Below, piece after piece: positions 6,649-15,660 of a DNA stretch of 64,000 nt; position 1 is the stretch's first letter; every line of letters begins with the position of its first letter. Source of the stretch: an uncultured Bacteroidia bacterium (GTDB taxonomy: Bacteria > Bacteroidota > Bacteroidia > Bacteroidales > F082); the NCBI GenBank assembly GCA_902801625.1, contig CADCJI010000010.1:22419-86418 (forward strand), given 5' to 3'. The notes beneath the pieces are model-generated. The model was not told the DNA's origin. It saw nothing but the letters and a program-made list of their open reading frames with translations, and ran no database searches. Both the position numbers and the translations under genes were made by a program.

Positions 6649-7557
6649 ATGTCCAAAAACCAAATCAACAAATACGTCTGGCTCGTAGAGACGCTTTACC
6701 ATGCCAAGAAAATCACGCTGAAGGAAATCAACCGCAGGTGGCTCGACACCGATTTGAGCGAAGGCCTGGAGATTCCGCGCCGCACGTTTCACACCTGGAA
6801 AAACGCGGTGGAAGAGATGTTCGGCCTCGTCATTATGTGCGACAAGAGCGACGGCGACCGCTATTACATCGAAAACCGCGAGGTGCTGGAGGACGATGGC
6901 CTGCAACGCTGGCTGCTCAGCACCATGTCGGTCAACAACACACTGTTGGACAACAAAGCCCTCAGCGACCGCATCCTGTTGGAAAGCATCCCCTCGGGAC
7001 AAGACTTCCTCGCCACGGTCATGGAAGCGATGAAGAAAAACCGATTGCTGGAAATCACCTATAAAGGCTTTTGGAGCGAAAGCGAGCACACATTTCCCGT
7101 AGCGCCCTATTGCGTGAAGCTGTTCCGGCAGCGGTGGTACATGGTGGGCAACAGCGTCTACGAAGACAAGATCCGCATCTATTCCCTAGATCGCGTACTG
7201 GAAGCCCAATTGTCGGAGAAGACCTTCAAATACCCCAAGAAATTCAACCCAGAGAACTATTTCAAAGGCTGTTTCGGCATCATCCGTGACAAGGAATGTC
7301 CCATCGAGACCGTGAAGCTGAAAGTGAGCGCCGACCAAGCCAACTACCTGCGCTCCTTGCCGTTGCATCCTTCACAAAAGGAGCTGGTGCATACAGGCGA
7401 ATACAGCATCTTCTCCGTCGAGGTGCGCCCCACTTTCGACTTCCAGCAAGAACTCCTCTGGAACGGCGATGCGCTTGAAGTGTTGGAGCCGCTATGGCTG
7501 CGCAAGGAAATGGCGGAGATGGTGAAACGGATGTGGAACAATTACAGCAAGAAATGA
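6649..7557 (+). CDS. WYL-domain transcriptional regulator
   Basis: The 302-residue protein has an N-terminal winged-helix-like region (ITLKEINRRW, residues ~22-31) and a WYL ligand-sensing domain (RWYMVGNSVY, IRIYSLDRV, ~160-180), followed by the WCX-type C-terminal part. WYL regulators bind nucleic acid or nucleotide signals and often control defence or DNA-damage genes. It starts 7 bases after the GIY-YIG stop with no visible promoter. Its stop overlaps the start of the exonuclease gene (ATGA), so the two are translationally coupled. Confidence 0.85.
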   Translation: MSKNQINKYVWLVETLYHAKKITLKEINRRWLDTDLSEGLEIPRRTFHTWKNAVEEMFGLVIMCDKSDGDRYYIENREVLEDDGLQRWLLSTMSVNNTLLDNKALSDRILLESIPSGQDFLATVMEAMKKNRLLEITYKGFWSESEHTFPVAPYCVKLFRQRWYMVGNSVYEDKIRIYSLDRVLEAQLSEKTFKYPKKFNPENYFKGCFGIIRDKECPIETVKLKVSADQANYLRSLPLHPSQKELVHTGEYSIFSVEVRPTFDFQQELLWNGDALEVLEPLWLRKEMAEMVKRMWNNYSKK

Positions 7558-8048
7558 ACTCCTTCGCCGCCATAGACTTCGAGACCGCCAACAACGAACG
7601 CACCAGCGTGTGTAGCGTGGGCGTGGTGATTGTAAAAGAAGGCGAGTTTGTGGACTCGTTCTATTCCCTAATTCAACCGGAGCCGAATTATTATTTGTAT
7701 TGGAACACGCTCGTCCACGGCATCACCAAAGAGGACACCGAGGATGCGCCAGTGTTTCCATACGTCTGGCAAAAAATTGAGCCACTTATTGAGGGTCTGC
7801 CTCTCGTAGCGCACAATAGTCCATTCGATGAAGGCTGCCTGAAGGCCGTGATGCGATGCTACCAGATGGATTACCCTGACTATCAGTTCTACTGCACCTG
7901 TCGCGCCGCGCGCAAACACTTCGGGAAGCAGCTTCCCAACCACCAACTGCATACCGTGGCGGCAGCCTGCGGCTTCGATTTGGTCAACCACCATAACGCC
8001 CTGGCCGATGCCGAGGCTTGCGCTTGGATTGCTCGCGAGATTTTGTAA
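7554..8048 (+). CDS. DnaQ-like 3'-5' exonuclease
   Basis: A 164-residue single-domain DEDDh exonuclease. Motif I is AAIDFETAN (Asp8, Glu10), motif II AHNSPFDEG near residue 85, motif III HNALADAEA near 148. It hydrolyses 3' ends of DNA or RNA with two metal ions. ATG 7554 overlaps the TGA of the WYL gene by two bases, which defines the start; an in-frame codon at 7494 lies inside the WYL gene and was not used. Stand-alone family members act in proofreading, repair or RNA trimming, and the exact role is unknown. Confidence 0.85.
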   Translation: MNSFAAIDFETANNERTSVCSVGVVIVKEGEFVDSFYSLIQPEPNYYLYWNTLVHGITKEDTEDAPVFPYVWQKIEPLIEGLPLVAHNSPFDEGCLKAVMRCYQMDYPDYQFYCTCRAARKHFGKQLPNHQLHTVAAACGFDLVNHHNALADAEACAWIAREIL

Positions 8049-8052
8049 TTCA

Positions 8053-8090
8053 ATTCGGAATTTACTGTAATTTTGCAGAAAATTCCGAAT
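8053..8090 (+). promoter_or_regulatory. Palindromic operator around the carbonic anhydrase promoter
   Basis: A perfect 11-bp inverted repeat, ATTCGGAATTT (8053-8063) and AAATTCCGAAT (8080-8090), brackets an exact -7 box TAATTTTG (8068-8075). The right arm covers the expected transcription start. The layout suggests either a dimeric repressor site or a 5' hairpin, and the regulator is unknown. Confidence 0.6.
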
Positions 8091-8096
8091 AAGACT

Positions 8097-8645
8097 ATGA
8101 AACCGAACTCACAACAAGCTTTAGATCTACTCAAAGAGGGTAACGCACGCTTTGTTTCAGGAACCTTGACACTGAAAGACGACTATGCAGCATTACGGGA
8201 GAAACTCTCCACAGGCCAACATCCCTTCGCCGTGGTGCTGTGCTGCTCCGACAGCCGTGTGGCACCTGAAATCATCTTCGACCAGAAACTCGGCGACCTC
8301 TTCGTCATCCGAAATGCTGGCAACATAGTGGATGAGGAAGTGCTCGGCTCCATAGAATATGCCGTCGAGCATTTGGAAACGCCGTTGGTGGTCGTCATGG
8401 GACACGCATCCTGTGGCGCGGTCACTGCAACCTGCCAAGGCGGTGACTTGCCTGGTCACATCTTTGATTTGGCCAAACGCATCAAACCTTCAATCAACAC
8501 AAGCTGTTGCATTGATGACAATGCCCGCCACCATGCCCGAAGGATGGCGCAACTGATTGAAGAAGATGAAATCGTCCATCATGTTGGTGCCAAAATCATT
8601 GCGGCTTTCTACGATCTTCAAAGCGGAAAAGTGGAATGGCTGTAA
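8097..8645 (+). CDS. Beta-class carbonic anhydrase
   Basis: The 182-residue enzyme interconverts CO2 and bicarbonate. Zinc ligands are Cys50, His103 and Cys106 (VLCCSDSR and MGHASCGAV), and the Asp52-Arg54 dyad of SDSR completes the active site. RNAGNIV follows as in other beta-class enzymes. It has no signal peptide, so it is cytoplasmic. The frame is open from TTG 8073, but that codon is inside the promoter box, so ATG 8097 is the start. It is monocistronic and seemingly controlled by the palindrome at 8053-8090. Confidence 0.93.
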   Translation: MKPNSQQALDLLKEGNARFVSGTLTLKDDYAALREKLSTGQHPFAVVLCCSDSRVAPEIIFDQKLGDLFVIRNAGNIVDEEVLGSIEYAVEHLETPLVVVMGHASCGAVTATCQGGDLPGHIFDLAKRIKPSINTSCCIDDNARHHARRMAQLIEEDEIVHHVGAKIIAAFYDLQSGKVEWL

Positions 8646-8657
8646 CGAGGTTTTCCT

Positions 8658-8665
8658 TATTTTTG
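8658..8665 (+). promoter_or_regulatory. -7 promoter box (TATTTTTG)
   Basis: An exact TAnnTTTG match lies 26 bases before ATG 8691 of the amidohydrolase gene. Confidence 0.6.
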
Positions 8666-8690
8666 CCGCCCAATCCAAAGACAACAAACC

Positions 8691-10319
8691 ATGAAAACAC
8701 ATACAAGACACATAGCTTTAGCATTCATCGCTTCAATTCTGATCTTTATGACTGCCTGCAACCAAAAAACACCCGTCGACCTCATCGTCCACAATGCCAA
8801 TATCTACACCGTCGACGACGACTTCTCCAAAGCCCAAGCCTTTGCCGTGAAAGACGGTAAGTTTGTCGCCCTCGGTGAGGAAGAGATCATTATGCGCCAA
8901 TACGCGGCCAAGGAAACCATCGACGCACAAGGCGATGCGGTGTATCCCGGCTTCATGGATGGACACAGCCACTTCACTGGCTACGGCGAGAACCTCGTCC
9001 GCTGGGCCGACCTGAAAGGTTGCCGCTCCTACGATGAAGTCATCGAACGCCTCAAAGTACACGACAGCCTCTACCCTGCCGAATGGCTTTTAGGTCGCGG
9101 CTGGGACCAAAACCTCTGGGAAGTGGCCGAGTTCCCCGATAACGAAAAGCTTGCAGAGACCTTCCCCAACAAGAAAGTCCTGCTGACCCGTGTGGATGGA
9201 CATGCGGTATTGGTATCCAAAGAAGTTCTTAAATTGGCCAACATTGACGCGAACACTAAGATGGACGGCGGCATGGCCATCGTCAAAGAAGGTCGTTGCA
9301 CAGGTGTGCTGTTGGACAACCTCGCCGATGCTGCCAAGGCCTTGGTGCCTAAGATGGAGACTGCACAAAGCATTCAAGCCCTGCTCAAGGCACAAGAGGA
9401 CTGCATGGCCGTCGGCCTGACCAGCGTCACCGATGCCGGACAAGACATCGCTACGATTGAACTTATAGACAGCCTGCAACAAACTGGACAACTCAAGATG
9501 CACGTCAACGCGATGGTCAACCCTGATGATGAGACAATGGACCACTTCATGCGTCAAGGTGTCATCGACAAGGAAAGACTCACCGTCCGCAGCGTGAAGA
9601 TCTACGCCGACGGTGCCTTGGGCTCACGCGGTGCCAAGCTGCTGGTTCCTTACACCGATGACCCGACCAACGACGGCTTGATTCTGGAAAGCGACGAGTT
9701 CTACCGCCATGTTTGCCAAAAAGCCTACGATGCAGGTTATCAGGTGTGTTGCCATGCCATCGGCGACGGCGGCGTACACCATATCCTGGACATTTATTCC
9801 GAATACCTGAAAGGCCAAAACAACCTCCGCTGGCGTATCGAGCACTCCCAAACAGTGGCCGATGCCGACTTCCAACGCTTTGGAGATTTATCAGTCATAC
9901 CCTCCATCCAAACCACACACTGCACCTCCGACATGGATTGGGCCGACGAGCGCCTGGGCGACCGCATCAAGAATGCATACGCCTACCAGCAACTGCTACG
10001 ACAAAACGGATGGGTCATCAACGGCACTGATTTCCCCATCGAGGACATCAGCCCCATCTACACTTTCTATGCCGCTGTGGCCCGCAAACACTTGGACGGC
10101 ACGCCTGCCGAGGGTTTCCAAATGGAGAACGCTCTAACCCGCGAACAAGCCTTGCGTTCCATCACGATATGGGTGGCCAGGGGTTGCTTCCTTGAAGGTT
10201 GCAAAGGCAGCATCGAAGTCGGTAAAGACGCTGATTTCGTGATTCTTGATAGAGACCTTATGACCGTGGCTGAAAGCGAAATCCCCATGGCTAAAGTGAA
10301 GATGTGCCATATCCACTAA
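8691..10319 (+). CDS. YtcJ-type amidohydrolase lipoprotein
   Basis: A 542-residue metal-dependent hydrolase of the Amidohydro_3/YtcJ family, with the small N-terminal beta-domain (VDLIVHNANIYTVDD), the metal HxH in FMDGHSHF near residue 90, HAIGDGGVHHILD near 355 and the late Asp in NGTDFPIED near 446. The N-terminus is a lipoprotein signal with lipobox FMTAC (Cys23), so it is probably anchored in the envelope. Substrates of this family are diverse (amides, imides, carbamates) and cannot be predicted. It is followed 17 bases later by the UvrA-like gene. Confidence 0.85.
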   Translation: MKTHTRHIALAFIASILIFMTACNQKTPVDLIVHNANIYTVDDDFSKAQAFAVKDGKFVALGEEEIIMRQYAAKETIDAQGDAVYPGFMDGHSHFTGYGENLVRWADLKGCRSYDEVIERLKVHDSLYPAEWLLGRGWDQNLWEVAEFPDNEKLAETFPNKKVLLTRVDGHAVLVSKEVLKLANIDANTKMDGGMAIVKEGRCTGVLLDNLADAAKALVPKMETAQSIQALLKAQEDCMAVGLTSVTDAGQDIATIELIDSLQQTGQLKMHVNAMVNPDDETMDHFMRQGVIDKERLTVRSVKIYADGALGSRGAKLLVPYTDDPTNDGLILESDEFYRHVCQKAYDAGYQVCCHAIGDGGVHHILDIYSEYLKGQNNLRWRIEHSQTVADADFQRFGDLSVIPSIQTTHCTSDMDWADERLGDRIKNAYAYQQLLRQNGWVINGTDFPIEDISPIYTFYAAVARKHLDGTPAEGFQMENALTREQALRSITIWVARGCFLEGCKGSIEVGKDADFVILDRDLMTVAESEIPMAKVKMCHIH

Positions 10320-10335
10320 CCCAACCTAAAACCTT

Positions 10336-12600
10336 ATGGAAAACCCTGCCGAATTCGACTATATCCTCATCAAAGACGCGACCGAGAACAACCTGAAGCA
10401 TGTCACCGTCAAGATTCCGAAACGGCAAATCACCGTGGTGACGGGCGTGTCGGGGTCGGGAAAGTCATCGTTGGTGCTGGATACCATCGCAGCCAAGTCG
10501 CGACGGGAACTCAATGACACTTTCCCTTCCTTTACGCAACAATATTTGCCCAAATACGGTCGTCCGCATGTTGGCGACATCGAGAATTTGCCCATCGCCA
10601 TCGTTATTGAGCAAAGGAAGCCCACCTCCAATTCCCGTTCCACAGTAGGCACCTACACGGACATCTACGCCCTGTTGCGTCTGTTGTTCTCGCGTATCGG
10701 GCAACCTTTCGTGGGTTATTCCGACGCCTTCTCGTTCAACCATCCTTCGGGCAGTTGTCCGCGTTGTGCAGGATTGGGCGAAATCCGCGAGTTGGACATC
10801 CACAAGCTTGTCGACTTCGACAAGTCGCTCAACGATGAGGACACCATCCACTACATCGCCTTCGGCAAAGGTGGCTGGCGCTGGATCCGTTATGCCCACA
10901 GCGGCCTTTTCGACCTCGACAAGAAAATCAAAGACTACTCACCTGAGGAACTTGACTTGTTCCTCAACTCTCCACAAATCAAGCTGAAAAACCCGCCGTC
11001 GAACTGGCCGAAGAGTGCCAAATACGAAGGTCTCATCCCGCGCATGTACCGCAGCATCATCAACTCGGAGGAAGGTCTGCTCCATGCCGCCGTGCTCAAC
11101 CCCATGCTCACCATGGGCACCTGTCCCGACTGTGGCGGTACCCGCCTTAACGAGAAGATACGCTCTTGCAAAATCAAGGGTGTGAACATCGCCGAGGTGA
11201 CCGCCATGAGCATCGCCGACTGCCGTCAATGGATGGAGACCTTCGACAATCCCCTTGCCGAAGACATCAAGCACGCCACCATCGAAAGGCTTGCCGCCTT
11301 GGAAGAAATCGGCCTCGGTTACCTAACCCTCGACCGTGCTATCGGCACCCTCTCGGGCGGAGAGGCGCAACGCTGCAAGATCGCCAAATACATCAACTCT
11401 CCCCTTTCTGATGTGATGTATATCCTCGACGAGTCCAGCGTGGGCCTGCACAACCACGACATCCTGCTCATGCAGAAGTCGGTGCAGAAGCTGAAAAACC
11501 ACGGCAACACCGTCATCCTTGTGGAGCATCACAAGGATATGATCAAAATCGCCGACCACATCATCGACATGGGTCCTGGCGCTGGCATGAAAGGCGGTGA
11601 AATCGTCTTCGAAGGCAGTTACGACGAATTGTTGCACAGCCAAACCCTGACAGGCCTTTCGCTCAGTGCAACAAGTTCCATAAAGGAACAAGTGCGCCTT
11701 CCCAAGTCGTTTTTCCATTTGGAGAGCGCCACACTGCACAATATCAAAGACTTGAGCGTTGACTTGCCATTGGGCGTGATGTGCGGCATCGTAGGCGTTG
11801 CCGGCTCTGGCAAAAGTTCCCTGATGGAGTGCTTCCGCAAGGCCTATCCTCAGCACGAGGAAATTGTGTACATCAGTCAGAAAAGCATCGGCATCAGCCT
11901 GCGCTCCACTCCTGCCACCTATCTCGAAGTGGCGGACGATATCCGCAAACTCTTCGCCAAAGTGAACAAGACCAAAGCCGATTTATTCTCCTTCAATGGA
12001 AAGGGCGGCTGTCCCGTCTGCCAAGGTAAAGGCGTCATTGTCAGCGATATGGCCTTCATGGACGCCATCGAGACCACTTGCGAGGCGTGTGGCGGACTGC
12101 GCTATAGCAACGAAGTCTTATCATATAAGGTCAACGGCATGAACATTGCCGAGGTAATGGACTTGACTGCCAACAAAGCCTCAGAGATGTTTGCAGGCAC
12201 CGTCATCGCTGAGAAGCTGGAGCCTTTGCGCAAGGTCGGGTTGGGTTATTTGCATCTGAACCAATCGCTTTCGACCTTATCTGGCGGTGAGTTGCAGCGC
12301 ATCAAGCTAGCCTCGTATCTACGCGAAGCGGGCAAGATTTTCATCATGGACGAGCCTTCCGACGGTCTCCACCTCAACGACATCAAGCGTATTCTCGACC
12401 TATTTGACACCATGGTGGAGGCGGGCAACACCATCTTCCTCATCGAGCACAATTTGGAAATGCTGAAGCAGTGCGACTACTTGATAGAAATCGGTCCCGG
12501 TGGCGGTGCCATGGGTGGCAAGGTGCTCTTCACGGGCACGCCCAAACAGATGTTGGATTGTAAAGAGTCAGTCACTGCACCTTATATGACGACTCTTTAA
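10336..12600 (+). CDS. Short UvrA-like ABC ATPase
   Basis: The 754-residue protein has two ABC cassettes: Walker A GVSGSGKSS (37-45), signature LSGGEAQR (~338) and Walker B ILDESSVGLH; then GVAGSGKSS (~487), LSGGELQR (~648) and MDEPSDGLH (~670). UvrA zinc-finger remnants are present as CPRCAGLG, CPDCGGTR, CPVCQGKG and CEACGG. It is about 190 residues shorter than housekeeping UvrA (~940), in keeping with class II UvrA-like proteins that lack the UvrB-binding domain. Such proteins are tied to drug resistance or specialised repair. It is unlikely to replace UvrA in nucleotide excision repair. Confidence 0.88.
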   Translation: MENPAEFDYILIKDATENNLKHVTVKIPKRQITVVTGVSGSGKSSLVLDTIAAKSRRELNDTFPSFTQQYLPKYGRPHVGDIENLPIAIVIEQRKPTSNSRSTVGTYTDIYALLRLLFSRIGQPFVGYSDAFSFNHPSGSCPRCAGLGEIRELDIHKLVDFDKSLNDEDTIHYIAFGKGGWRWIRYAHSGLFDLDKKIKDYSPEELDLFLNSPQIKLKNPPSNWPKSAKYEGLIPRMYRSIINSEEGLLHAAVLNPMLTMGTCPDCGGTRLNEKIRSCKIKGVNIAEVTAMSIADCRQWMETFDNPLAEDIKHATIERLAALEEIGLGYLTLDRAIGTLSGGEAQRCKIAKYINSPLSDVMYILDESSVGLHNHDILLMQKSVQKLKNHGNTVILVEHHKDMIKIADHIIDMGPGAGMKGGEIVFEGSYDELLHSQTLTGLSLSATSSIKEQVRLPKSFFHLESATLHNIKDLSVDLPLGVMCGIVGVAGSGKSSLMECFRKAYPQHEEIVYISQKSIGISLRSTPATYLEVADDIRKLFAKVNKTKADLFSFNGKGGCPVCQGKGVIVSDMAFMDAIETTCEACGGLRYSNEVLSYKVNGMNIAEVMDLTANKASEMFAGTVIAEKLEPLRKVGLGYLHLNQSLSTLSGGELQRIKLASYLREAGKIFIMDEPSDGLHLNDIKRILDLFDTMVEAGNTIFLIEHNLEMLKQCDYLIEIGPGGGAMGGKVLFTGTPKQMLDCKESVTAPYMTTL

Positions 12601-12714
12601 GCCATAGATCCCATGCCTTTACCCACGTGCCCCCACTGGGATGACATGCCTGTTGAGGCCTGCAAAAACAACTTTTTTTCTCCAAAACAGCAACCATAGT
12701 ATTCCAAAAAAGTG

Positions 12715-12722
12715 TATTTTTG
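12715..12722 (+). promoter_or_regulatory. -7 promoter box (TATTTTTG)
   Basis: An exact match lies 36 bases before ATG 12758, supporting that start over the open frame that extends back to 12641. Confidence 0.6.
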
Positions 12723-12757
12723 CATCTTTCAACATTTTGCAAACTTATTTTACACCC

Positions 12758-13252
12758 ATGAAAAACATTTTCAAGCGCGGATTGCTGCTTTTAGTTTTCA
12801 CTATAGGACTGACATTCCACCTCGAAGCGCAATCCACCCAGATGACCATCCATTTGAACGATGGCACCGAACGCACCTATTTTATGAATGAGAGTGACCG
12901 AGTCTATTTTGAAGACAATGAGACACTTGTCGTCGAAATTGCCGTCTATGGCAAAGATGTCCGTTCAGACCGTTTTAACCTTGTCGATATCCGCAAAATC
13001 ACATGCCAGGAAACGGAAGGTGTTACAGAAACATCGAACGCTTCTGTATTCCTCTCCCCCAACCCTACTCATGATGCTTTTATGCTCCATAACCTCAATG
13101 GCAAGCAATCTGTCAACATCTATGCCTTAGATGGACGATTGGTAAAATCGGCAGAAGTATCTGAAAACCAACTCATCGACATCTCCGATTTTCCTATTGG
13201 GCTATATTTGGTCAAAACCGAGTCGCAAACCCTTAAAATGATCAAGCTATGA
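12758..13252 (+). CDS. Small secreted protein with T9SS type A sorting domain
   Basis: A 164-residue protein beginning with a Sec signal peptide (MKNIFKRGLLLLVF... ending LEAQ). The mature part has a short beta-rich segment (MTIHLNDGTERTYFMNES) and a C-terminal type A T9SS sorting domain starting VFLSPNPTHDAF, with GRLVKS and GLYLVK motifs to the last residue MIKL. It should cross the outer membrane through T9SS. The stop overlaps the ATG of the beta-helix gene (ATGA), so the pair is coupled and the two products may act together on the surface. Confidence 0.75.
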   Translation: MKNIFKRGLLLLVFTIGLTFHLEAQSTQMTIHLNDGTERTYFMNESDRVYFEDNETLVVEIAVYGKDVRSDRFNLVDIRKITCQETEGVTETSNASVFLSPNPTHDAFMLHNLNGKQSVNIYALDGRLVKSAEVSENQLIDISDFPIGLYLVKTESQTLKMIKL

Positions 13253-15660
13253 GAAAGACCTTATTTATTATGGCCTTCCTACTTGGTTGTATAGGCCTCA
13301 ATGCGCAGAACTACCACATGAAAGTCTTCAATACAGCCTTCATGCTTTATGATAAGGATGTGAGCACTATTGAAGGATTTCGTTTTAATGGCGAGCACAT
13401 GTTCATTAACGACAATGACGGAGGTAGAACACTGAATATCAGGGATATTGACAGCATCATTTTTAGGCAAGAGTTACCACACACGGGCGACACGGTTTAC
13501 ATCACCTACAACGGCAATTCCGTCTCGGTCGACAATCCTTTTTCCGATGTCGGTGTGTATATTAATGTAAATGGAACTAATGTCGATGTACAATCCTATA
13601 GAGAAGATGTACCGTATGTCGTTTCAGGGTATTCTGAAAACGGGCGATTAGTCTATTTTAGTGCAGCTCCTTTCCATCTCATTCTTGACAATTTGACACT
13701 ATCCAACTCTTCCTCTGCAGTTATTGGCATGGGCATCATTGTCCCCGTAACACTTTCGCTCAGAGGTACTTCAACACTTGCCGACGGAGCTAACGGTAGT
13801 CAAACGGCAGCAGTGGATATTCCTGGCGACCTCACCATAAATGGTCCCGGAACCCTTCAAATCACAGGCAATGCAAAACACGGCTTAAATGTCGACGGAT
13901 CACTTACCGTCAACTCTGGCACTATTCGCATCCTTGACACCGACAGTGACGGCATCCACGGCAGTAGTGACCTAATTTGGAATGGCGGCACACTCGACAT
14001 CGTTTCGGCTGGTTCCGACGGCCTCGACTTCTCGGGCACCGTCACCATCAACGACGGCATCCTCACCATCCACACAACTGCGGAAAGCCAAAGATGCATA
14101 AAGGTAACCAATGCCTTCTCCATGATGGGTGGTATACTCCATCTCTATGTCTCAGGTAACGACTGTAAGGGCATCAAGGGTGACGCGGATATTCTGCTTA
14201 ATGACGGCTTCATCACTATTGACGTGGCCGGCGCAGGGTCCCATGGCATCTCATCCGACACCGATGTCAGCATTGGTGACAATGCCGACATCACCATTGT
14301 TTCCTCATCCGAGGACGGCAAATGCATTAAGAGCGACGGCACTATCCACATCAACGGGGGCTCTTTGGATCTCACCCATTCAGGAGACATCTCAAAGGGA
14401 ATCACGGCCACGGGCGATATCACTATCACGGACGGCAGCATCGGCATCACCGCCTCGGGAAGCACGGTTCTGGAAAATGTCAATGGACAAAATGTGCCTG
14501 CATACTGCACCGCCATCAAGAGCGATGCCGACATCAACATCTCGAGTGGCATCTTCAACATCTCGCTGCCCACCAACAACCACGGCGGCAAGGCCATCAG
14601 CGCTGACGGCAACCTGACCATCAGCGGCGGCGACTTCACCATCAACACCCAAGGCAACGGTGCCTCCTACACCGTGAGCGGCAACACGAAAGATGCTTAT
14701 ACCTCATCGTGTCTGAAATGCGACGGCAACATGCAAATCTTGGCCGGCAATCTCGCCCTCAGCAGCTCTGGCACAGGCGGCAAAGGCATCAATGTCGGTG
14801 GTACTTTGGTCATTGGACAGGAAGGTGCCAACAATGATGACCTCAATCTCAATGTCACCACTTCTGGAGAGCGCATCACCGTCACTTCGGGCGGCGGCGG
14901 TCCCTGGGGTGGTGGCGACTATGCCAACCCGAAAGGCGTCAAAGCACAAGGCAACCTGACCATCAACAGCGGCAACATCACCGTGCATTGCACCCAGACG
15001 CAAAACGAAGGTGGCGAATGTATCGAAAGCAAGGCCACGCTGACCATCAATGGTGGCAACATCGAGGCTTATTCCGTGAAGGACGATGCTGTGAACGCGG
15101 CCCAAAATCTCACTATCAACGGAGGCATCTACTACGCCCACAGCGATGCCAACGATGGCACCGACTCGAACAGCACCATGGTCATTAACGGCGGCCTCAA
15201 CATCTCCAATGGTGCCCGCCAACCTGAGGAAGGTTTTGACTGCGACAACAATCAGTTCAGAATTACCGGCAGCACTTCCATCGGCACAGGAGGTGGCACT
15301 AGTAATCCCACACAAAATGTCTGCACACAACCTTCTTTGAAAATCAACACGCAAGCTGGTTATGCCATTCAAATCCTCAAGTCGGACGGCACGGTCATCT
15401 GCACCTATCAATGCCCTCAGTTTACTGGAGGTGGAGGCGGTGGTTGGCCCGGTGGTGGCAACAGCATGGTCATGCTTTTCACCGACCCACAGCTCCAAAC
15501 AGGTCAAAGCTACACCGTGAAATACAACGGCACCATCAGTGGCGGCACCAACTGGAATGGTTATTACACGGGTAATGTCACCTACTCGGGAGGACAAAGC
15601 ACCACGGTCAACGTCAACTCAATGGTCACCACGGTGAGTGCAGGAGGTGGAGGATGGTAA
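13249..15660 (+). CDS. Cthe_2159-family carbohydrate-binding beta-helix protein
   Basis: An 803-residue secreted protein with signal peptide (ending GLNAQ), a leading segment similar to the upstream protein (RTLNIRDIDSIIF), and a long run of parallel beta-helix repeats of the type GDLTINGPGTLQITGN / GIHGSSDLIWNGGTLDI. This pattern matches the Cthe_2159 family, whose founder binds cellulose and pectin. The C-terminus is Gly-rich (GGGGGWPGGGN) and lacks an obvious T9SS domain; perhaps the small upstream partner carries the sorting signal. Long minus-strand open frames here are shadows caused by repetitive codons. Confidence 0.8.
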   Translation: MRKTLFIMAFLLGCIGLNAQNYHMKVFNTAFMLYDKDVSTIEGFRFNGEHMFINDNDGGRTLNIRDIDSIIFRQELPHTGDTVYITYNGNSVSVDNPFSDVGVYINVNGTNVDVQSYREDVPYVVSGYSENGRLVYFSAAPFHLILDNLTLSNSSSAVIGMGIIVPVTLSLRGTSTLADGANGSQTAAVDIPGDLTINGPGTLQITGNAKHGLNVDGSLTVNSGTIRILDTDSDGIHGSSDLIWNGGTLDIVSAGSDGLDFSGTVTINDGILTIHTTAESQRCIKVTNAFSMMGGILHLYVSGNDCKGIKGDADILLNDGFITIDVAGAGSHGISSDTDVSIGDNADITIVSSSEDGKCIKSDGTIHINGGSLDLTHSGDISKGITATGDITITDGSIGITASGSTVLENVNGQNVPAYCTAIKSDADINISSGIFNISLPTNNHGGKAISADGNLTISGGDFTINTQGNGASYTVSGNTKDAYTSSCLKCDGNMQILAGNLALSSSGTGGKGINVGGTLVIGQEGANNDDLNLNVTTSGERITVTSGGGGPWGGGDYANPKGVKAQGNLTINSGNITVHCTQTQNEGGECIESKATLTINGGNIEAYSVKDDAVNAAQNLTINGGIYYAHSDANDGTDSNSTMVINGGLNISNGARQPEEGFDCDNNQFRITGSTSIGTGGGTSNPTQNVCTQPSLKINTQAGYAIQILKSDGTVICTYQCPQFTGGGGGGWPGGGNSMVMLFTDPQLQTGQSYTVKYNGTISGGTNWNGYYTGNVTYSGGQSTTVNVNSMVTTVSAGGGGW

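Noticed and set aside
6687-6700. GTAGAGACGC in the WYL gene as a REP-A unit
   Set aside because: Only a half-site is present without the inverted partner, and it encodes conserved-looking residues.
12601-12660. A REP-D copy downstream of the UvrA-like gene
   Set aside because: Only a short GGGATGACATGCC similarity is present; the arms do not pair well enough to call it.
13857-15597. Large minus-strand open frames opposite the beta-helix gene
   Set aside because: They mirror the repetitive codons of the real gene and have low-complexity, Ala/Val-rich translations without domains.
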